Of a DNA stretch of 64,000 nucleotides, positions 23,564-34,569 are shown piece after piece. The notes beneath the pieces are model-generated. The model was not told where the DNA came from and did not search any database. It worked only from the letters and a program-made list of their open reading frames with translations. Source of the stretch: Piezodorus guildinii (taxonomy: Eukaryota; Arthropoda; Insecta; Hemiptera; Pentatomidae). The stretch is from NCBI GenBank assembly GCA_023052935.1, contig CM041297.1:85741021-85805020 (forward strand), written 5' to 3'. Numbering within the stretch: the stretch's first letter is position 1; each line of letters opens with the position of its first letter. The translations under genes and the position numbers were made by a program.

Positions 23564-24205
23564 GTTTCTAAACGTTTTCGGTTGTGTAAGTTGTGCAAGG
23601 GGAAATGTGAAATAAAAGATTGTTTATAATGTCAAATAAATATTACCACAATTATTTTTTCAATTAATTTTATCGCTGTCAAATATCAATAATCGTTGAT
23701 GTTGGACTGGATTCTTAATTATGTGGAAGTAATAGTATGCTAAAAGATGAGTTTATTGAGAATTCACGTAATTAAAGAATAAATAAGATCAAGGTATGTA
23801 TTTTGATGTAGGACATCTTCCTTTAAATAGAACTTTAACTTTAAGTCGTCAATATTAAATTCATATATATTCATTAAACTAGATGTGGTTCAACTGCTTC
23901 ATTAACATCAAAGAATGTGGTGTGTATTTTGAAAATTTGTTTGTTAATGAAATGTTTTGGGTTCGAGTCAGTCTGTTTTAGTATAATTATTTAATATTTT
24001 ATATCAGTCGAGGTAATCATTTTAGGGGCTCACCCAGATTGGTTTAATTACAAAAGGACACAATCGCTCGCAAATAAAGAGTACAGACAATTCATTTGTC
24101 GTATTAATGCATTTATTTATCTTTTGTTAGCAGAAATAGAAAAAAAAAAAAAATCGCCGGATTCGTCCGTTGCTTTCCCTTATTTAAACACTTAGTGGAC
24201 AGATG

Positions 24206-24545
24206 TTTTAATCTTCCACCTAACTAAAAGAGGCTCATCTATATCACCATCATAAGGCCTATCTGGACGTACGGAGTTGAGCTTTGGGCTCTACTAAACC
24301 ACGAATTTTTATCGTATCCAATCCTTACAATCTAAAATCCCTGTAGAATCCTCAATGCTTCGTCACGCATAAGCTCATCCACACTGACCTTAATATTAGA
24401 ATATATGTGGACATGTATCTGATTTGGCCCAGACCAGATAATACTCCTTTTATGACAAATCCCGTCCCTACTCACTAGGTTTTACCCTTCCTCCCTTTTC
24501 AATTCCTTATAATCTAAAAAGGAGATGGCCTCGAGACCTTCTGAT
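24206..24545 (+). mobile_element. Jockey-like LINE fragment in copy 1
   Basis: The plus-strand translation shows RPIWTYGVELWALL and a degraded DLNVPF region, with family UTR sequence (GATGGCCTCGAGACC) at the end. Stops interrupt it. It is the same insertion as 25417-25756, copied by the tandem duplication. Confidence 0.75.
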
Positions 24546-24661
24546 TTAAAATATTTTTGAAAGACTGCAAAAGGGTAGTTTCGCTATGCGTATGTTTATT
24601 GTTTATTATATACTCACATTTACTCAATTTATTAATTTTAATATTGTAGAGTTTAATAAAT

Positions 24662-24773
24662 CTAGGAAAAAATAAAGTCCCGGTTAAAAGTGGGAAATGC
24701 GTGTTATTATTCAGTTGCTAAGTTACTTAGTTCGCGGCTTCTATCTAAAAACTTAAAGGTTAGAATTTATAAA
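24662..24773 (+). pseudogene. RTE-like RT insertion, 5' 112 bp only
   Basis: This is the left piece of the insertion seen whole at 25873-26436. It encodes NACYYSVAKLLSSRLLSKNL and then is cut by the duplication junction. The preceding TAGAGTTTAATAAAT is the target duplication with one substitution. Confidence 0.85.
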
Positions 24774-25416
24774 GTTTCTAAACGTTTTCGGTTGTGTAAG
24801 TTGTGCAAGGGGAAATGTGAAATAAAAGATTGTTTATATATGTCAAATAAATATTACCACAATTATTTTTTCAATTAATTTTATCGCTGTCAAATATCAA
24901 TAATCGTTGATGTTGGACTGGATTCTTAATTATGTGGAAGTAATAGTATGCTAAAAGATGAGTTTATTGAGAATTCACGTAATTAAAGAATAAATAAGAT
25001 CAAGGTATGTATTTTGATGTAGGACATCTTCCTTTAAATAGAACTTTAACTTTAAGTCGTCAATATTAAATTCATATATATTCATTAAACTAGATGTGGT
25101 TCAACTGCTTCATTAACATCAAAGAATGTGGTGTGTATTTTGAAAATTTGTTTGTTAATGAAATGTTTTGGGTTCGAGTCAGTCTGTTTTAGTATAATTA
25201 TTTAATATTTTATATCAGTCGAGGTAATCATTTTAGGGGCTCACCCAGATTGGTTTAATTACAAAAGGACACAATCGCTCGCAAATAAAGAGTACAGACA
25301 ATTCATTTGTCGTATTAATGCATTTATTTATCTTTTGTTAGCAGAAATAGAAAAAAAAAAAAAATCGCCGGATTCGTCCGTTGCTTTCCCTTATTTAAAC
25401 ACTTAGTGGACAGATG

Positions 25417-25756
25417 TTTTAATCTTCCACCTAACTAAAAGAGGCTCATCTATATCACCATCATAAGGCCTATCTGGACGTACGGAGTTGAGCTTTGGGC
25501 TCTACTAAACCACGAATTTTTATCGTATCCAATCCTTACAATCTAAAATCCCTGTAGAATCCTCAATGCTTCGTCACGCATAAGCTCATCCACACTGACC
25601 TTAATATTAGAATATATGTGGACATGTTTCTGATTTGGCCCAGACCAGATAATACTCCTTTTATGACAAATCCCGTCCCTACTCACTAGGTTTTACCCTT
25701 CCTCCCTTTTCAATTCCTTATAATCTAAAAAGGAGATGGCCTCGAGACCTTCTGAT
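25417..25756 (+). mobile_element. Jockey-like LINE fragment in copy 2
   Basis: Copy of 24206-24545 carried by the tandem duplication. Same stops and motifs. Confidence 0.75.
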
Positions 25757-25857
25757 TTAAAATATTTTTGAAAGACTGCAAAAGGGTAGTTTCGCTATGC
25801 GTATGTTTATTGTTTATTATATACTCACATTTACTCAATTTATTAATTTTAATATTG

Positions 25858-25872
25858 TAAAGTTTAATAAAT
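25858..25872. repeat. Target-site duplication, left
   Basis: TAAAGTTTAATAAAT is identical to 26437-26451 and brackets the RTE-like insertion. Confidence 0.9.
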
Positions 25873-26436
25873 CCAGGAAAAAATAAAGTCCCGGTTAAAA
25901 GTGGGAAATGCGTGTTATTATTCAGTTGCTAAGTTACTTAGTTCGCGGCTTCTATCTAAAAACTTAAAGGTTAGAATTTATAAAACTATTATTCTTCCGA
26001 CGGTTCTTTACGGATGTGAAACGTGGCCGCTACTTTGAAGGATGAACAACGGCTTAAGGCTTTCGAAAGTAAGGTACTGCGTAAAATATTTGGTCCGAAG
26101 AGAGATCAGGCCACTGGGGAGTTTAGAAGGTTGCACAACGCGGAATTGGGGGACTTGTATCCTGCTGAGAATATAATTGATTTAATAGCATCTCGGAGAC
26201 TCAAATGGGCGAGTAAGGTTGTTGGGCTCGATGAAGAGCGGATTCCGAGAAAGTTGGTATTCGCTGAACCGACTGGTAGGCGTCCGAAAGGCAGGCCGAA
26301 GCGTCGATGGGAGGATTGCGTTAAGGGTGATCTCGGAGGCTTAGACTTGAACGGTGAACATTGGACGAGTCTGTGTAGGCGGAATTTGGTGGTATCGGCA
26401 TCGTACCTTCGGGTTCGCTAAGCCTATTATTATTAT
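25873..26436 (+). pseudogene. RTE-like LINE 3' end, single truncated insertion
   Basis: A 564-bp 5'-truncated insertion bounded by perfect 15-bp target duplications. Translation from 25899 gives the RT C-terminal region, with SRLLSKNLKVRIYK and then TIILPTVLYGCETW, the conserved LYGCETW box. A frameshift with a stop follows near 26030. The other frame then continues open to 26421 with KVLRKIFGPKRD, RLKWASKVVGLDEERIPRK and GRPKGRPKRRWEDCV-type boxes. The RT catalytic domain and endonuclease are absent. The 3' end is a short (TAT)n tail at 26424-26436. The single frameshift and intact duplications show it is comparatively young. The initiator usually predicted at 26023 is GTG and lies inside this polymerase, so it is not a real start. 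Confidence 0.9.
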
Positions 26437-26451
26437 TAAAGTTTAATAAAT
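26437..26451. repeat. Target-site duplication, right
   Basis: TAAAGTTTAATAAAT is identical to 25858-25872. Confidence 0.9.
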
Positions 26452-27204
26452 ATTTTTAAAACAAATATATAGTATAAGAACCTGAGACGCCTTATTTTTT
26501 TAGTTTTCCCAATGACAAATAAGAACGTTTTCGTTAATTAATATTACCATTATTAGGGTGGTCGTTTTATTTTCTACGGTTCCAGCTGATCCTTTCTTCT
26601 ATCAGATGACAATAACAAAATATTATTAAAGACTATTTTTTTTTTCACTTTATTTATTGATTTGCACCTGTCAGCAGTATGTGACAATCAGCAAATAGGA
26701 TCGAATAATAAACAAAATAATGACATGTCAGGCATGAGGAAGGACAGTACCCAGCAGCACGTCTTCTCGTCAGTTTTTTTTTTTTTTTTTAAATACGATG
26801 CCCAGCAATATTTAAATAATTGAAGTTTTTATCTTACGTCGGATTGTTAATAAGGCTATCATCATACGATTGACCTCAAGTATTGAATATCTAGCCGAAA
26901 GCATATTGTGTATGTTTTTTCATATGGGCAATGAGAAAGTAATGAGTGAATTCTTAGTTTAAACAAAGCTTAATAGATCGTATATTACGAAACAGCTGCT
27001 GATAAAAGCGTCTGTTTTCCTTTCGGATAGTCATACAACCCTCCGAACCCTGTCGAGTGGCCATGCGCCCTCCAAGTGTTGTACAAAGCTTTTATGTAAA
27101 CATTGCTTATGACTGACGTGTACAAGTTGAAGGGGTTCACTCTTTTCAGTTTTCATCGTCGTGGGAACCAGGCGGTACTATTACTGTATTCTCCTTAAAA
27201 TGTT
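26452..27204. other. Unannotated stretch
   Basis: AT-rich with T runs near 26640 and 26775, and a GC-richer part at 26990-27180. Nothing recognised. Confidence 0.55.
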
Positions 27205-27950
27205 TTTACTTTTACTTGCCTATATATATAATATATAGTAAGGGAAGTATTGCGAACGTGAAAATTTTTGACGGAAATGCACGTTTTAGGATTCCCTGAG
27301 TCCAAATAACCAGGTCGGTGTGTGTGGTAAGTCTAGCGCCACTACACTGTCAAAAACAGCTCTAACGATTTTGATTAAACTTCTTATATTGATGTAATAT
27401 TTAATGGGCTTGGATATCATGTAGGTTTTATTCTGATTGAAATAGTCTGACAGGGCTTAAATGCCGATTTTATTTTAAATTGTCTTCATATAAAGTACCT
27501 TTAATTTTGTGTATTCCAAAAGATTAACTATATCATCTTAATGACATTGATGAAGGACAGCTAAATATACTAGTTGGACGAATTTGATGACCAACTAAAG
27601 GATAGAAGAGAAAAACTTTTTTAGTTCTTTAGAGACAATTTTAGTTTTCTTTATATTACAAACAGTAATGTAGACGTATAATATATCGTTGGAAAGATAA
27701 AGATTTAAGAAAAATATTGTCTGATGCACAAAGTTGTAAAAAGTAATATAAAGTGATAAATAAGGAATAAACTTATTACTGATTAACAATTTAATTTAGT
27801 TATATTATTTTATTTAAATAATATGTTTCCAGCGAAAATGAATACACGTTTTATTAAAATAAACTTATAATATTTTTCAAATAGAAGTATATTTAAATGT
27901 TTTTAACAGTCGAGGTAAGAGAAAGTCGTGTGTTGCCCGCACCAGATTTT
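27205..27950 (-). mobile_element. MITE-like repeat, internally shortened
   Basis: Both ends are present (TTTACTTTTACTTGCC and GTAAGAGAAAGTCGTGTG..CACCAG), as are ATTGCGAACGTGAAAAT and TATATCGTTGGAAAG. It is shorter than the 0.9-kb copies because part of the region near the GT tract is missing. Confidence 0.75.
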
Positions 27951-28269
27951 TTCAGCCAGATATGTTACCTTTACTTGTAACATTTATGTGGTTCTTAAGG
28001 GAATAAGTTAAAGTATAAAATTATTTCTTATTCTATTCTGAGTTGTACTAGTAATTAATAATTAACAAAAGATAGGCCAATCATAATATATGACTGTATA
28101 TTAAGTTCGTACCGTTTTTCAGTATTTCAATTGAATCCTCTCTATGTTTCTAAACTCATGTTTACTGTGCCAAGAATGTTTACAAATTCTAAAAATAGAT
28201 TAGTTATGGTACCTTTACGCATCAATTTCAACCGAGATTCCTGATCTTTTAAGTGGTATTTTGCTTGCT
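27951..28269. other. Unannotated stretch
   Basis: AT-rich. Any 5' terminal inverted repeat of the neighbouring mariner was not recognisable. Confidence 0.5.
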
Positions 28270-28545
28270 CAAAATGGAAGAAAAAATGTTCGTCAATTAA
28301 TGATTTTTCATTTTCAAAAAAGAAAATCCGTTGCACAGACGGTTATTAAAACCTGCAGTGTGTATGGCGATGAGACCTTAGGAGAAAGCACCGTCGAGTG
28401 GTTTGCTAGGTTCAGAATCGGGAATTTTGACTAGGAAGAAGCAAAGCGTTTGGCTCGTCCTTCGACTGCTGATGATGACCAAATTCAAGCATTGGTCAAA
28501 GACAAACCTCACTCTATGGCACAGGATATCACAGAGCATAATTGA
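28270..28545 (+). pseudogene. Mariner transposase N-terminal fragment
   Basis: The plus-strand frame from 28270 reads through the helix-turn-helix half of a mariner (Tc1/mariner superfamily) transposase. It shows VRQLMIFHFQKRKSVAQTV, then VYGDETLGESTVEWFARFR, a stop TAG at 28432-28434 just after GNFD, then RLARPSTADDDQIQALV and PHSMAQDITE. This is the DNA-binding region that recognises the terminal repeats. The catalytic DD34D domain does not follow, because the frame hits a stop near 28545 and unrelated sequence begins. Neither terminal repeat is evident. It is a dead, truncated copy, but the reading frame is well preserved apart from the one stop. Confidence 0.85.
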
Positions 28546-29913
28546 TTTAAAATATTTATAAGATTCTGAAGTTTTTAATGAAAACTCTACGAATTAATTT
28601 TACAACCGAATACTTTTTTTTTACCAGATACAGTTCCGTAATTCTAAAAAGTTCTTCACATGATAGATCATGGTAAGAAAAACACAATGATATGCATTAA
28701 ATATTTTAAAAAATCAGTCCGCGAAATGCCCACAATGTAAGGAATTACAAACATCTTTCCATGGTAGGGAATGATTTACGGTATTGTTTACAAATATAAT
28801 TATTTAACAGACCTACCCTGGCAGGAAAAAAACAAAACAGGAATATTAAAGTGGAGAGAGAAACTTCAAAAATAACAAAACAAAACCAGCGCGGTGAGTT
28901 GGGGTCAGGAATGCCGTCGGGTTAGCACACATCCACAGACCCGTTTACCAGAGAAAGTCCATCTTGCTAGCCTATCTAACAGTTATTAAGTTACCATATT
29001 TACTCATTTGGAATTAGTTAATTTATTTCACGTATATATGCATAAATTTATTTTATTTTTTTCTCACACACCCTTCCTTAATGATGTAATGACAGACCAT
29101 TGCAATAAGAATTAAATTTATTGACATGTAACTAGTAATAAATTATTAGAGAAAAATGTTATGTCATTTCCTTAATAGTGAGAGCAAGCTGATTACAATA
29201 AATTTTTCATTGGAGTGTAGAGGTTAATTTTAAAATAAAATCATAAGACAATAAACAAAATAATTTTAAAGGATTAATATCATTATTAATAAATTTCTAA
29301 AGAAAAATCAAGAAATAACCTTATATGTTGCCATTATATTTAGTAAACATAGTGATAATATTTTTTGCTACAACTTGTTCCATCCAAAGGTCCAAATTGT
29401 TAAATAAAGATTGATTCGGCAATGAAATAATCCCTAATTTCATATTTATTATAAATAAATAAAAATAATAAAAAAGGATAAAATAAGAATATGCAATTAC
29501 TTCAAACTGAAGTAAGGTATCAGGAAAATAAAATATCCCGTAAAAAGTTTAGAGGAATTGCAAGCAAGCCTCAGCAATTCCAGCCAGCAAAGTTTGCAGC
29601 AGCCAGGCCACCAAAATGAAAGGAATTTTCAAGAAAGTACATAATATACCGAAAAGAAGGTTGGAGAAAACATTATTAAAAAATTAACTAAGGAAATAAT
29701 ACGCAGAGAACATAAAGGCTGATTTTCATAAAAGGGTTTTGTATATTTTAATAAACCAATCTCAGGGTTTAATTAGACATTATAATGATAATTGGAATCA
29801 AATCACCTTGCTGAACTGCTATGGAATGAATCCTTTTTTGGAAAAAGTTCTATTTTTTTAAATATTCTAAATTATATTTAAAAAAAGATTTATTATACAC
29901 ACATATATAATAC
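28546..29913. other. AT-rich stretch with a Gln/Ser-rich short frame
   Basis: Mostly featureless. At about 29514-29640 the plus strand has an open frame with SNSSQQSLQQPGHQNE, compositionally unlike its surroundings. It may be an exon or chance. Confidence 0.4.

Positions 29914-29944
<31 letters not shown>
29914..29944 (-). repeat. (TAA)n tail of LINE
   Basis: A trinucleotide run. On the minus strand it follows AATAAATAAAG and forms the simple-repeat 3' tail of the LINE at 29945-30864. Confidence 0.85.
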
Positions 29945-29946
<2 letters not shown>

Positions 29947-30858
29947 TCTTTATTTATTCTGGGACAAGTCCCTTTTGAATAATTTTACAAAACATACAAA
30001 AAGAACTTTAGTGTCTTAGAGTACAACATGAAACAAACAAATAATAATAGAAATAAAAATAAAATAAAAAGTGAACAATAGTGATAAATTAAAAGGTAGC
30101 TTCTAATAATAATAATTAATAACAAAACTAGACAAAAGATAGAACAGAAAGATATGTGCATATACATAAAATTTTAATTAATAGTGCTTTACTGTATTGA
30201 TGTAAAATTAATGAAATAATAAAGTTAAATATATAAGTGCACCATAATGTAAGATATTTATTTAATTAATTGTTTCTATATGTTTTATTTAACTAATTTA
30301 AATTGAATTGGCAAATCTATTTAGTATTCTTTGAAAATTGAATAAGAGGAAGTGATCGAATAGACGGGATTTGAAGGTTTGAAGAGTATCAGAGTGTCGA
30401 ATATGTGAAGGAATGGAATTCCATACGAAAGAGGAGCGGATTAGGAAGGATCTGCCGAAAGCTGCGGTTCGATGAGGTGCCATATACAGGTCTGAAGGCC
30501 GTGAACGAGTGTTACGGGAATGAATGGAGGATTTGAATGATAACATATCTGAGATGTACGATGGGCGGCGGGATTGGAGAACTTGGAAGAGGAAGGTTGC
30601 CAGGAAGTATTTACAACGGTAGGAAGGGTAAAGCCACTTCAACTCTTCGTAGAATCTGGTAACAGAAGTGTCCCTGGATATCCCAAAGATAAAGCGAATG
30701 AAGCAGTTATATAATCGTTTAAGTTTTGCTTCGAGGTCTCCAGAGACACCCCCATACACCGAACAGCTGTAGTCAAAGTGGGGGAATGATAAGGAACAAA
30801 CAAGAAGCCTACGGGTTTCGAATGGAAGTAGGTGGCGGAGGTGATTTAGGAGTTTTAA

Positions 30859-30864
<6 letters not shown>
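29945..30864 (-). pseudogene. CR1/L2-like LINE 3' end
   Basis: Minus-strand frame 30298-30864 encodes about 190 codons of the C-terminal domain typical of CR1/L2-group polymerases. Segments in order are HLLPFETRRLLVCSLSFPHF, DYSCSVYGG, LKRLYNCFIRFIFGI, LKWLYPSYRCKYF, RPSYISDMLSF, RNTRSRPSDLYM and SSFVWNSIPSHIRHSDTLQ. The frame then closes with TFKSRLFDHFLLF and a stop at 30298. These correspond to the LHWLP, PSYLSDL, RS and WNSLP boxes of the family. A 3' UTR with GGGACTTGTCCCAGAATAAA and a TTA-type tail follows. The palm with the catalytic residues is missing, because an (AT)n tract replaces it at the 5' side. Despite this, the remaining frame has no stop. Confidence 0.85.

Positions 30865-30920
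<56 letters not shown>
30865..30920. repeat. (AT)n microsatellite
   Basis: Pure AT run abutting the 5' side of the LINE fragment. It inflates the apparent open frame with Ile-Tyr repeats. Confidence 0.95.
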
Positions 30921-30926
<6 letters not shown>

Positions 30927-31704
30927 TAACCATAGGTATACACTATTTGACCACTGATGTACGTTCTGAAGATAACATGAAATCTGAGGATTGCGTGTTA
31001 CAGATTCCATGACAAAGAAACATTAGGTCAGACTGGAGGACCAATCTCAGCTGCCTTACTGACACACTTTAGTAAACAACCATTTCGTTTGATCTATATT
31101 TTGTTACCTCCATATCGACTGGAAGATGGGAGTTTCGTACTTTTAAGGAACGTTTGTTGTTATCATTACTATGTTTAATAATTATGCTGGAATTACACTA
31201 ATATATAGATACAATGTAATATAAATAATATTATGGACAGTACATTAAAATCAGGATATTTTTATAAGGATTGGGTGTTGGCCCACAAAAAATCTGTAAT
31301 CGGTAAAGCTCAAAATATTCTTAAAATATATTTTGGCACTCTTTTCAAAAATTAATTTTTATTTTTTAAATTATATCAATTAATGACTGTGAACAATTAG
31401 TATAAAATTGAAGGGTCAACAGAGCGTTTCAAAAAGTATAAAATCGATTTTAAATTTTAAAAAGATCAAGATTCTTTATTTATTGCGTAATATGGCACAG
31501 TTAATGGGTTGTACTTCTTTTTAACTATAGGAACAGTTTGAAAAGTTAATGAATTAGTCACACAAGGATTTTAAAAACCAAATTAATGTTGAATTGGCTG
31601 ATTTTATTTCATAGCCATAATAATCTCCAGTAAATATTTTACGCTTTTTTAAAAATAATTCGTTGTGTTTATTCAATGTATTAAGGGCTTTATTTGTTAT
31701 CCAT
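30921..31704. other. AT-rich unannotated stretch
   Basis: Nothing recognised. Confidence 0.6.
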
Positions 31705-31970
31705 TTATCATCACTTTATGCTACCGTGGCTTATCGGACAAATCTACAGTGGTAGTGCTCCAAAATTTTGCCAATGCAAGTTTTATTACATTAGATATGC
31801 TTAACATCGCAAAGGGTCGGTACCAACATTTCGCGTTCCTTCCGAAGGAGGCACAACCAAGGATATTTTACTTCCATTAAAAAATCCTACTACAACCTGG
31901 TGGATTCGAAGTCGCAACCGTAGGCAGGTATGCTAGCAACTACGCCGCAGGTGGCTCAATAGGGGGACTT
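31705..31970 (-). mobile_element. SINE-II copy
   Basis: In reverse it has a tRNA-like head (GTAGTTGCTAGCATACCTGCC, B-box-like GCGACTTCGAATCC) and body blocks TTTTTTAATGGAAGTAAAAT and CATTGGCAAAATTTTGG. It is diverged but collinear with 50534-50834. Confidence 0.75.
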
Positions 31971-32810
31971 ATCGGGTGTTACACGGTAAAAGTAACCGTA
32001 GCACTGCTCTATGATTGCTATGAAATGTATTCGTGGAAGTACTGTCTAACTATCATGTTTTGAATGATAGTTGACTTATCTACAAGACGGTAATAGCTAA
32101 CCGCCACGTGTTTAACCTCATAACATCAACCTTCTGACCTATATTTTCTTAGCTTAACAGCCTTTTAATGTTTTAAAATCTTTTTTATATAGTCAGCAGT
32201 AGCTGTAACTAATTAAAAAATACCTCCAAGATCTGTCATTTATCAAATTTTATCAAGGTTCGGTTTACAGACCTGCTACATTGTAATGACAGTACTGCTA
32301 TGACCGACAACTGTGACTGATCAAACTCCCTTTTGGAGAGTAACTTAATAAATATCTAAAAGCACAATCTGACAAGAAACCTGTAGGATAAAATTGGATT
32401 GCTTTAATTGGTTTTTTTCAAAATTTATATATGATATATTTAGAATAGTTTCAAATCGGATCAAAAGTATCGTTTTATTAGGAAAGACTTGTGTTTGCTT
32501 TTTCACAATTGCTGCAAAGCCATATAAATCAAATCCAATAAAAAAATTGGTTTAAGCTCGTAGAGTTATGTTAGTAAATATGGAAAATTATTTATGTATT
32601 TATATTTTTTTAAGAAAAAGGATTCAGTATGTTTTTATGAGCTTCGAAATTCAAGTAATAGTAACTTAGAAATTATCTACATCATCGCGGGTGTGTGAAC
32701 AATTAAAAAATAATAATAATAGATTAAACATATGTTCCGAAAATCAATAATCATTTGGTATGTGTTAAGTTTAAGTAGCAAGGATTCCTCGCCTGACACG
32801 TTGGTTGATG
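31971..32810. other. AT-rich unannotated stretch
   Basis: Nothing recognised. Confidence 0.6.
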
Positions 32811-33105
32811 GCTGGCTATTATAACCACCGCCAAGTCTCTTCCGTTCAAGGCTTGGCGACTCCCGATGCTACAGCCATGTCATCCTCCGGAGACGATAAG
32901 TAAGTGCACAGGGACCATGGAGAACAAGCTGCTGAGGTTGAGACCTGCCTTGGAGAGGAAGCTGGCCTACCTCGAGATGCACCTCGCGGCCGGCTTGAAA
33001 CCCAATGAACGGAAGATCCAGGAGGATACTTCGCCGAAGAAGTCGAAAGCTTGCAAACTTCGCTGCATCAATTGGTTCAGAAAGGAGGAACGGGAGAAGA
33101 AGTGA
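32811..33105 (+). CDS. Candidate host gene or terminal exon, unknown product
   Basis: A GC-richer island in AT-rich DNA keeps one plus-strand frame open from about 32811 to the TGA at 33103-33105. The best start is ATG at 32917 in a strong context (GGGACCATGG), giving 62 codons. An in-frame upstream ATG lies at 32866. The predicted product is basic and charged, with LERKLAYLEMHLAAGLKPNE, a Lys-rich middle, a CKLRCINWF block and a Lys/Glu-rich end. No signal peptide, membrane span or known domain was recognised. Codon third positions are GC-rich, unlike chance frames here. AATAAA lies at 33121-33126, followed by a GT-rich stretch, as expected of a cleavage and polyadenylation site. A strong donor-like GTAAGT at 32900-32905 means exon structure is uncertain. 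The antisense frame at 32869-33150 looks less coding-like. Confidence 0.45.
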
Positions 33106-33120
33106 AGAATGATAGAGCAA

Positions 33121-33126
33121 AATAAA
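33121..33126 (+). terminator. Polyadenylation signal AATAAA
   Basis: Lies 16 bases after the candidate stop codon and is followed by the GT-rich stretch TGTATGCTGTTG, arranged as in metazoan 3' ends. Confidence 0.4.
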
Positions 33127-34194
33127 AAGTGTATGCTGTTGATAGACCAAATATCGGTTGACAGTGGTGTTTGTAAAAGGAACATCTTACTTCACATTAT
33201 TATTAGTGTCAGTGTTATTTTCAACTTCATTCAAACAAGCCATAAAATGGGGTAAGAAAATCGTTTTAGTAGAGAAGTTGTTAATTGGGAAAAAAAGTTA
33301 TTTTAGAATTTATGACATAAAAGAGTTAAACCAATTTTTTTTATTCTGTTATTTCTAGAGATAGGATATTATAATATTTCTGTAAGATAGTTCTTAATTT
33401 GTAGCATAAAGCTGAATAATATGTCTACAATGTTCATCAATCTAATCAAATCACTAAATTGCTTTTAAAGGCTAAGGGATTTTTACCTGAGTTGGTTTTC
33501 AATAAATTAAAATATAATGTCGCATATGCTGCACACAATATGTAAATGATTGCTACATTAGTATCGTATGATTTTTTTTTTTTTTTGTATTAGCTTTTAT
33601 GTATTTAATATTTATTTAAATAATTTTGTCTCATTACAACATTCTAATAGTTATCAATTTTCATTTTTATTATTGTCTCTATACATATCTTATTAAAGTT
33701 ATATTATTTATTTATTTTTTTATTCAGATGTATTACAATTTGTCTCAATTGGACAATAATAATAGTGCTATAAGATCTCATTTATTTTTAAAAATTATTA
33801 TTCTGTCATCATACATTTATAACATGTTTTGATTAAAATCCATAACAATATGTTAGCATTCATATTCAGAAACTTGATAAATCTAATAAAAAATATATCA
33901 TTTAGCTATAAACAATACTTGAAATAGATTGGGAAACGAATTGTTAGAGTTTATTCATTATCATAACCTTCAATGATGATCAGATGATGATTTCAAACAA
34001 TTCAGTAACGTGTGTAAATTAATAATTGTTAATAGCAGCTATTTAATTTATTTTACATTTATGGTGAAATAATATACATTTTCTTATTTTATTTTATTTT
34101 TCTTGATTTTCTTTAGTGTTTACCAACCATAAAAAATATTGATGTACAAAATAAATTCTTGATAATAAGTAGTACGTTGTAAAGGAGTTACTAT
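33127..34194. other. AT-rich unannotated stretch
   Basis: Nothing recognised beyond T runs near 33570. Confidence 0.6.
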
Positions 34195-34510
34195 CAATGC
34201 ATTACAAATTTTTCATATGCATTCAACAGAACGATTGTTGAGGAAGCATGAGTTGAAACTAGAGGGGTTAGAGTGAGAATAGAGTTTGTCATGAAAGGAG
34301 TAGTTCCTGGTAAGAGCCAAGTCAGTAACATAGGGAACATTAATGTCTTTATGGATGAGTTTATTCGTGATGAAATAAAGATCAATGAGGATTTTGGATT
34401 GTAATGATTGGACAGGAGAAGAATTAGATGGTTTAGTTAAGCCCAAAATCTCTACTTCGTTAGTCCACATGGGCCTTAAAATAGTCATGTAGATGAACCT
34501 TTTTTAGTTA
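34195..34510 (-). mobile_element. Jockey-like LINE fragment
   Basis: The minus-strand translation shows MTILRPMWTNEVEILG and DINVPYVTDLALTRNYSFHD, matching the C-terminus at 17200-17523. It lacks the 3' UTR and has an internal deletion after QSLQSKI. Confidence 0.8.
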
Positions 34511-34569
34511 TTTTTTATCACTTAATAAAAAAAAATGTTAAAAAAATTAAACATAACCGCATGTTTTGA

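Larger units (their letters stand above)
23564..24773 (+). repeat. Tandem duplication unit, copy 1 (1,210 bp)
   Basis: Nearly identical to 24774-25984. I counted three substitutions and one inserted base between the copies. The unit contains a jockey-like LINE fragment and ends inside the body of an RTE-like insertion. The junction joins ATTTATAAA to GTTTCTAAACG, with about two bases of shared sequence. The low divergence implies a recent duplication, or an assembly artefact or uncollapsed haplotype. Confidence 0.95.
24774..25984 (+). repeat. Tandem duplication unit, copy 2 (1,211 bp)
   Basis: Second copy of the unit. Unlike copy 1 it continues into the remainder of the RTE-like insertion, so its right end is the ancestral arrangement. 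Confidence 0.95.

Noticed and set aside
24206..25756. CRISPR-like or satellite array
   Set aside because: There are only two long copies of a 1.21-kb unit, with no short regular repeats and spacers. This is an ordinary tandem duplication.
26023..26421. A free-standing 132-codon gene
   Set aside because: It starts at GTG inside an RTE-like polymerase remnant that begins upstream in another frame, and it lies within target-site duplications.
28142..28336. 64-codon minus-strand frame
   Set aside because: It overlaps the mariner transposase reading frame on the opposite strand and has no motif of its own.
30865..30920. Centromeric or Z-DNA-related function of AT tracts
   Set aside because: Isolated dinucleotide microsatellites of this length are common. 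Nothing in the surroundings supports a special role.
32869..33150. Antisense 93-codon frame over the gene candidate
   Set aside because: The plus strand has the better start context, codon pattern and poly(A) signal. The antisense frame is probably a shadow of the GC-rich codons.
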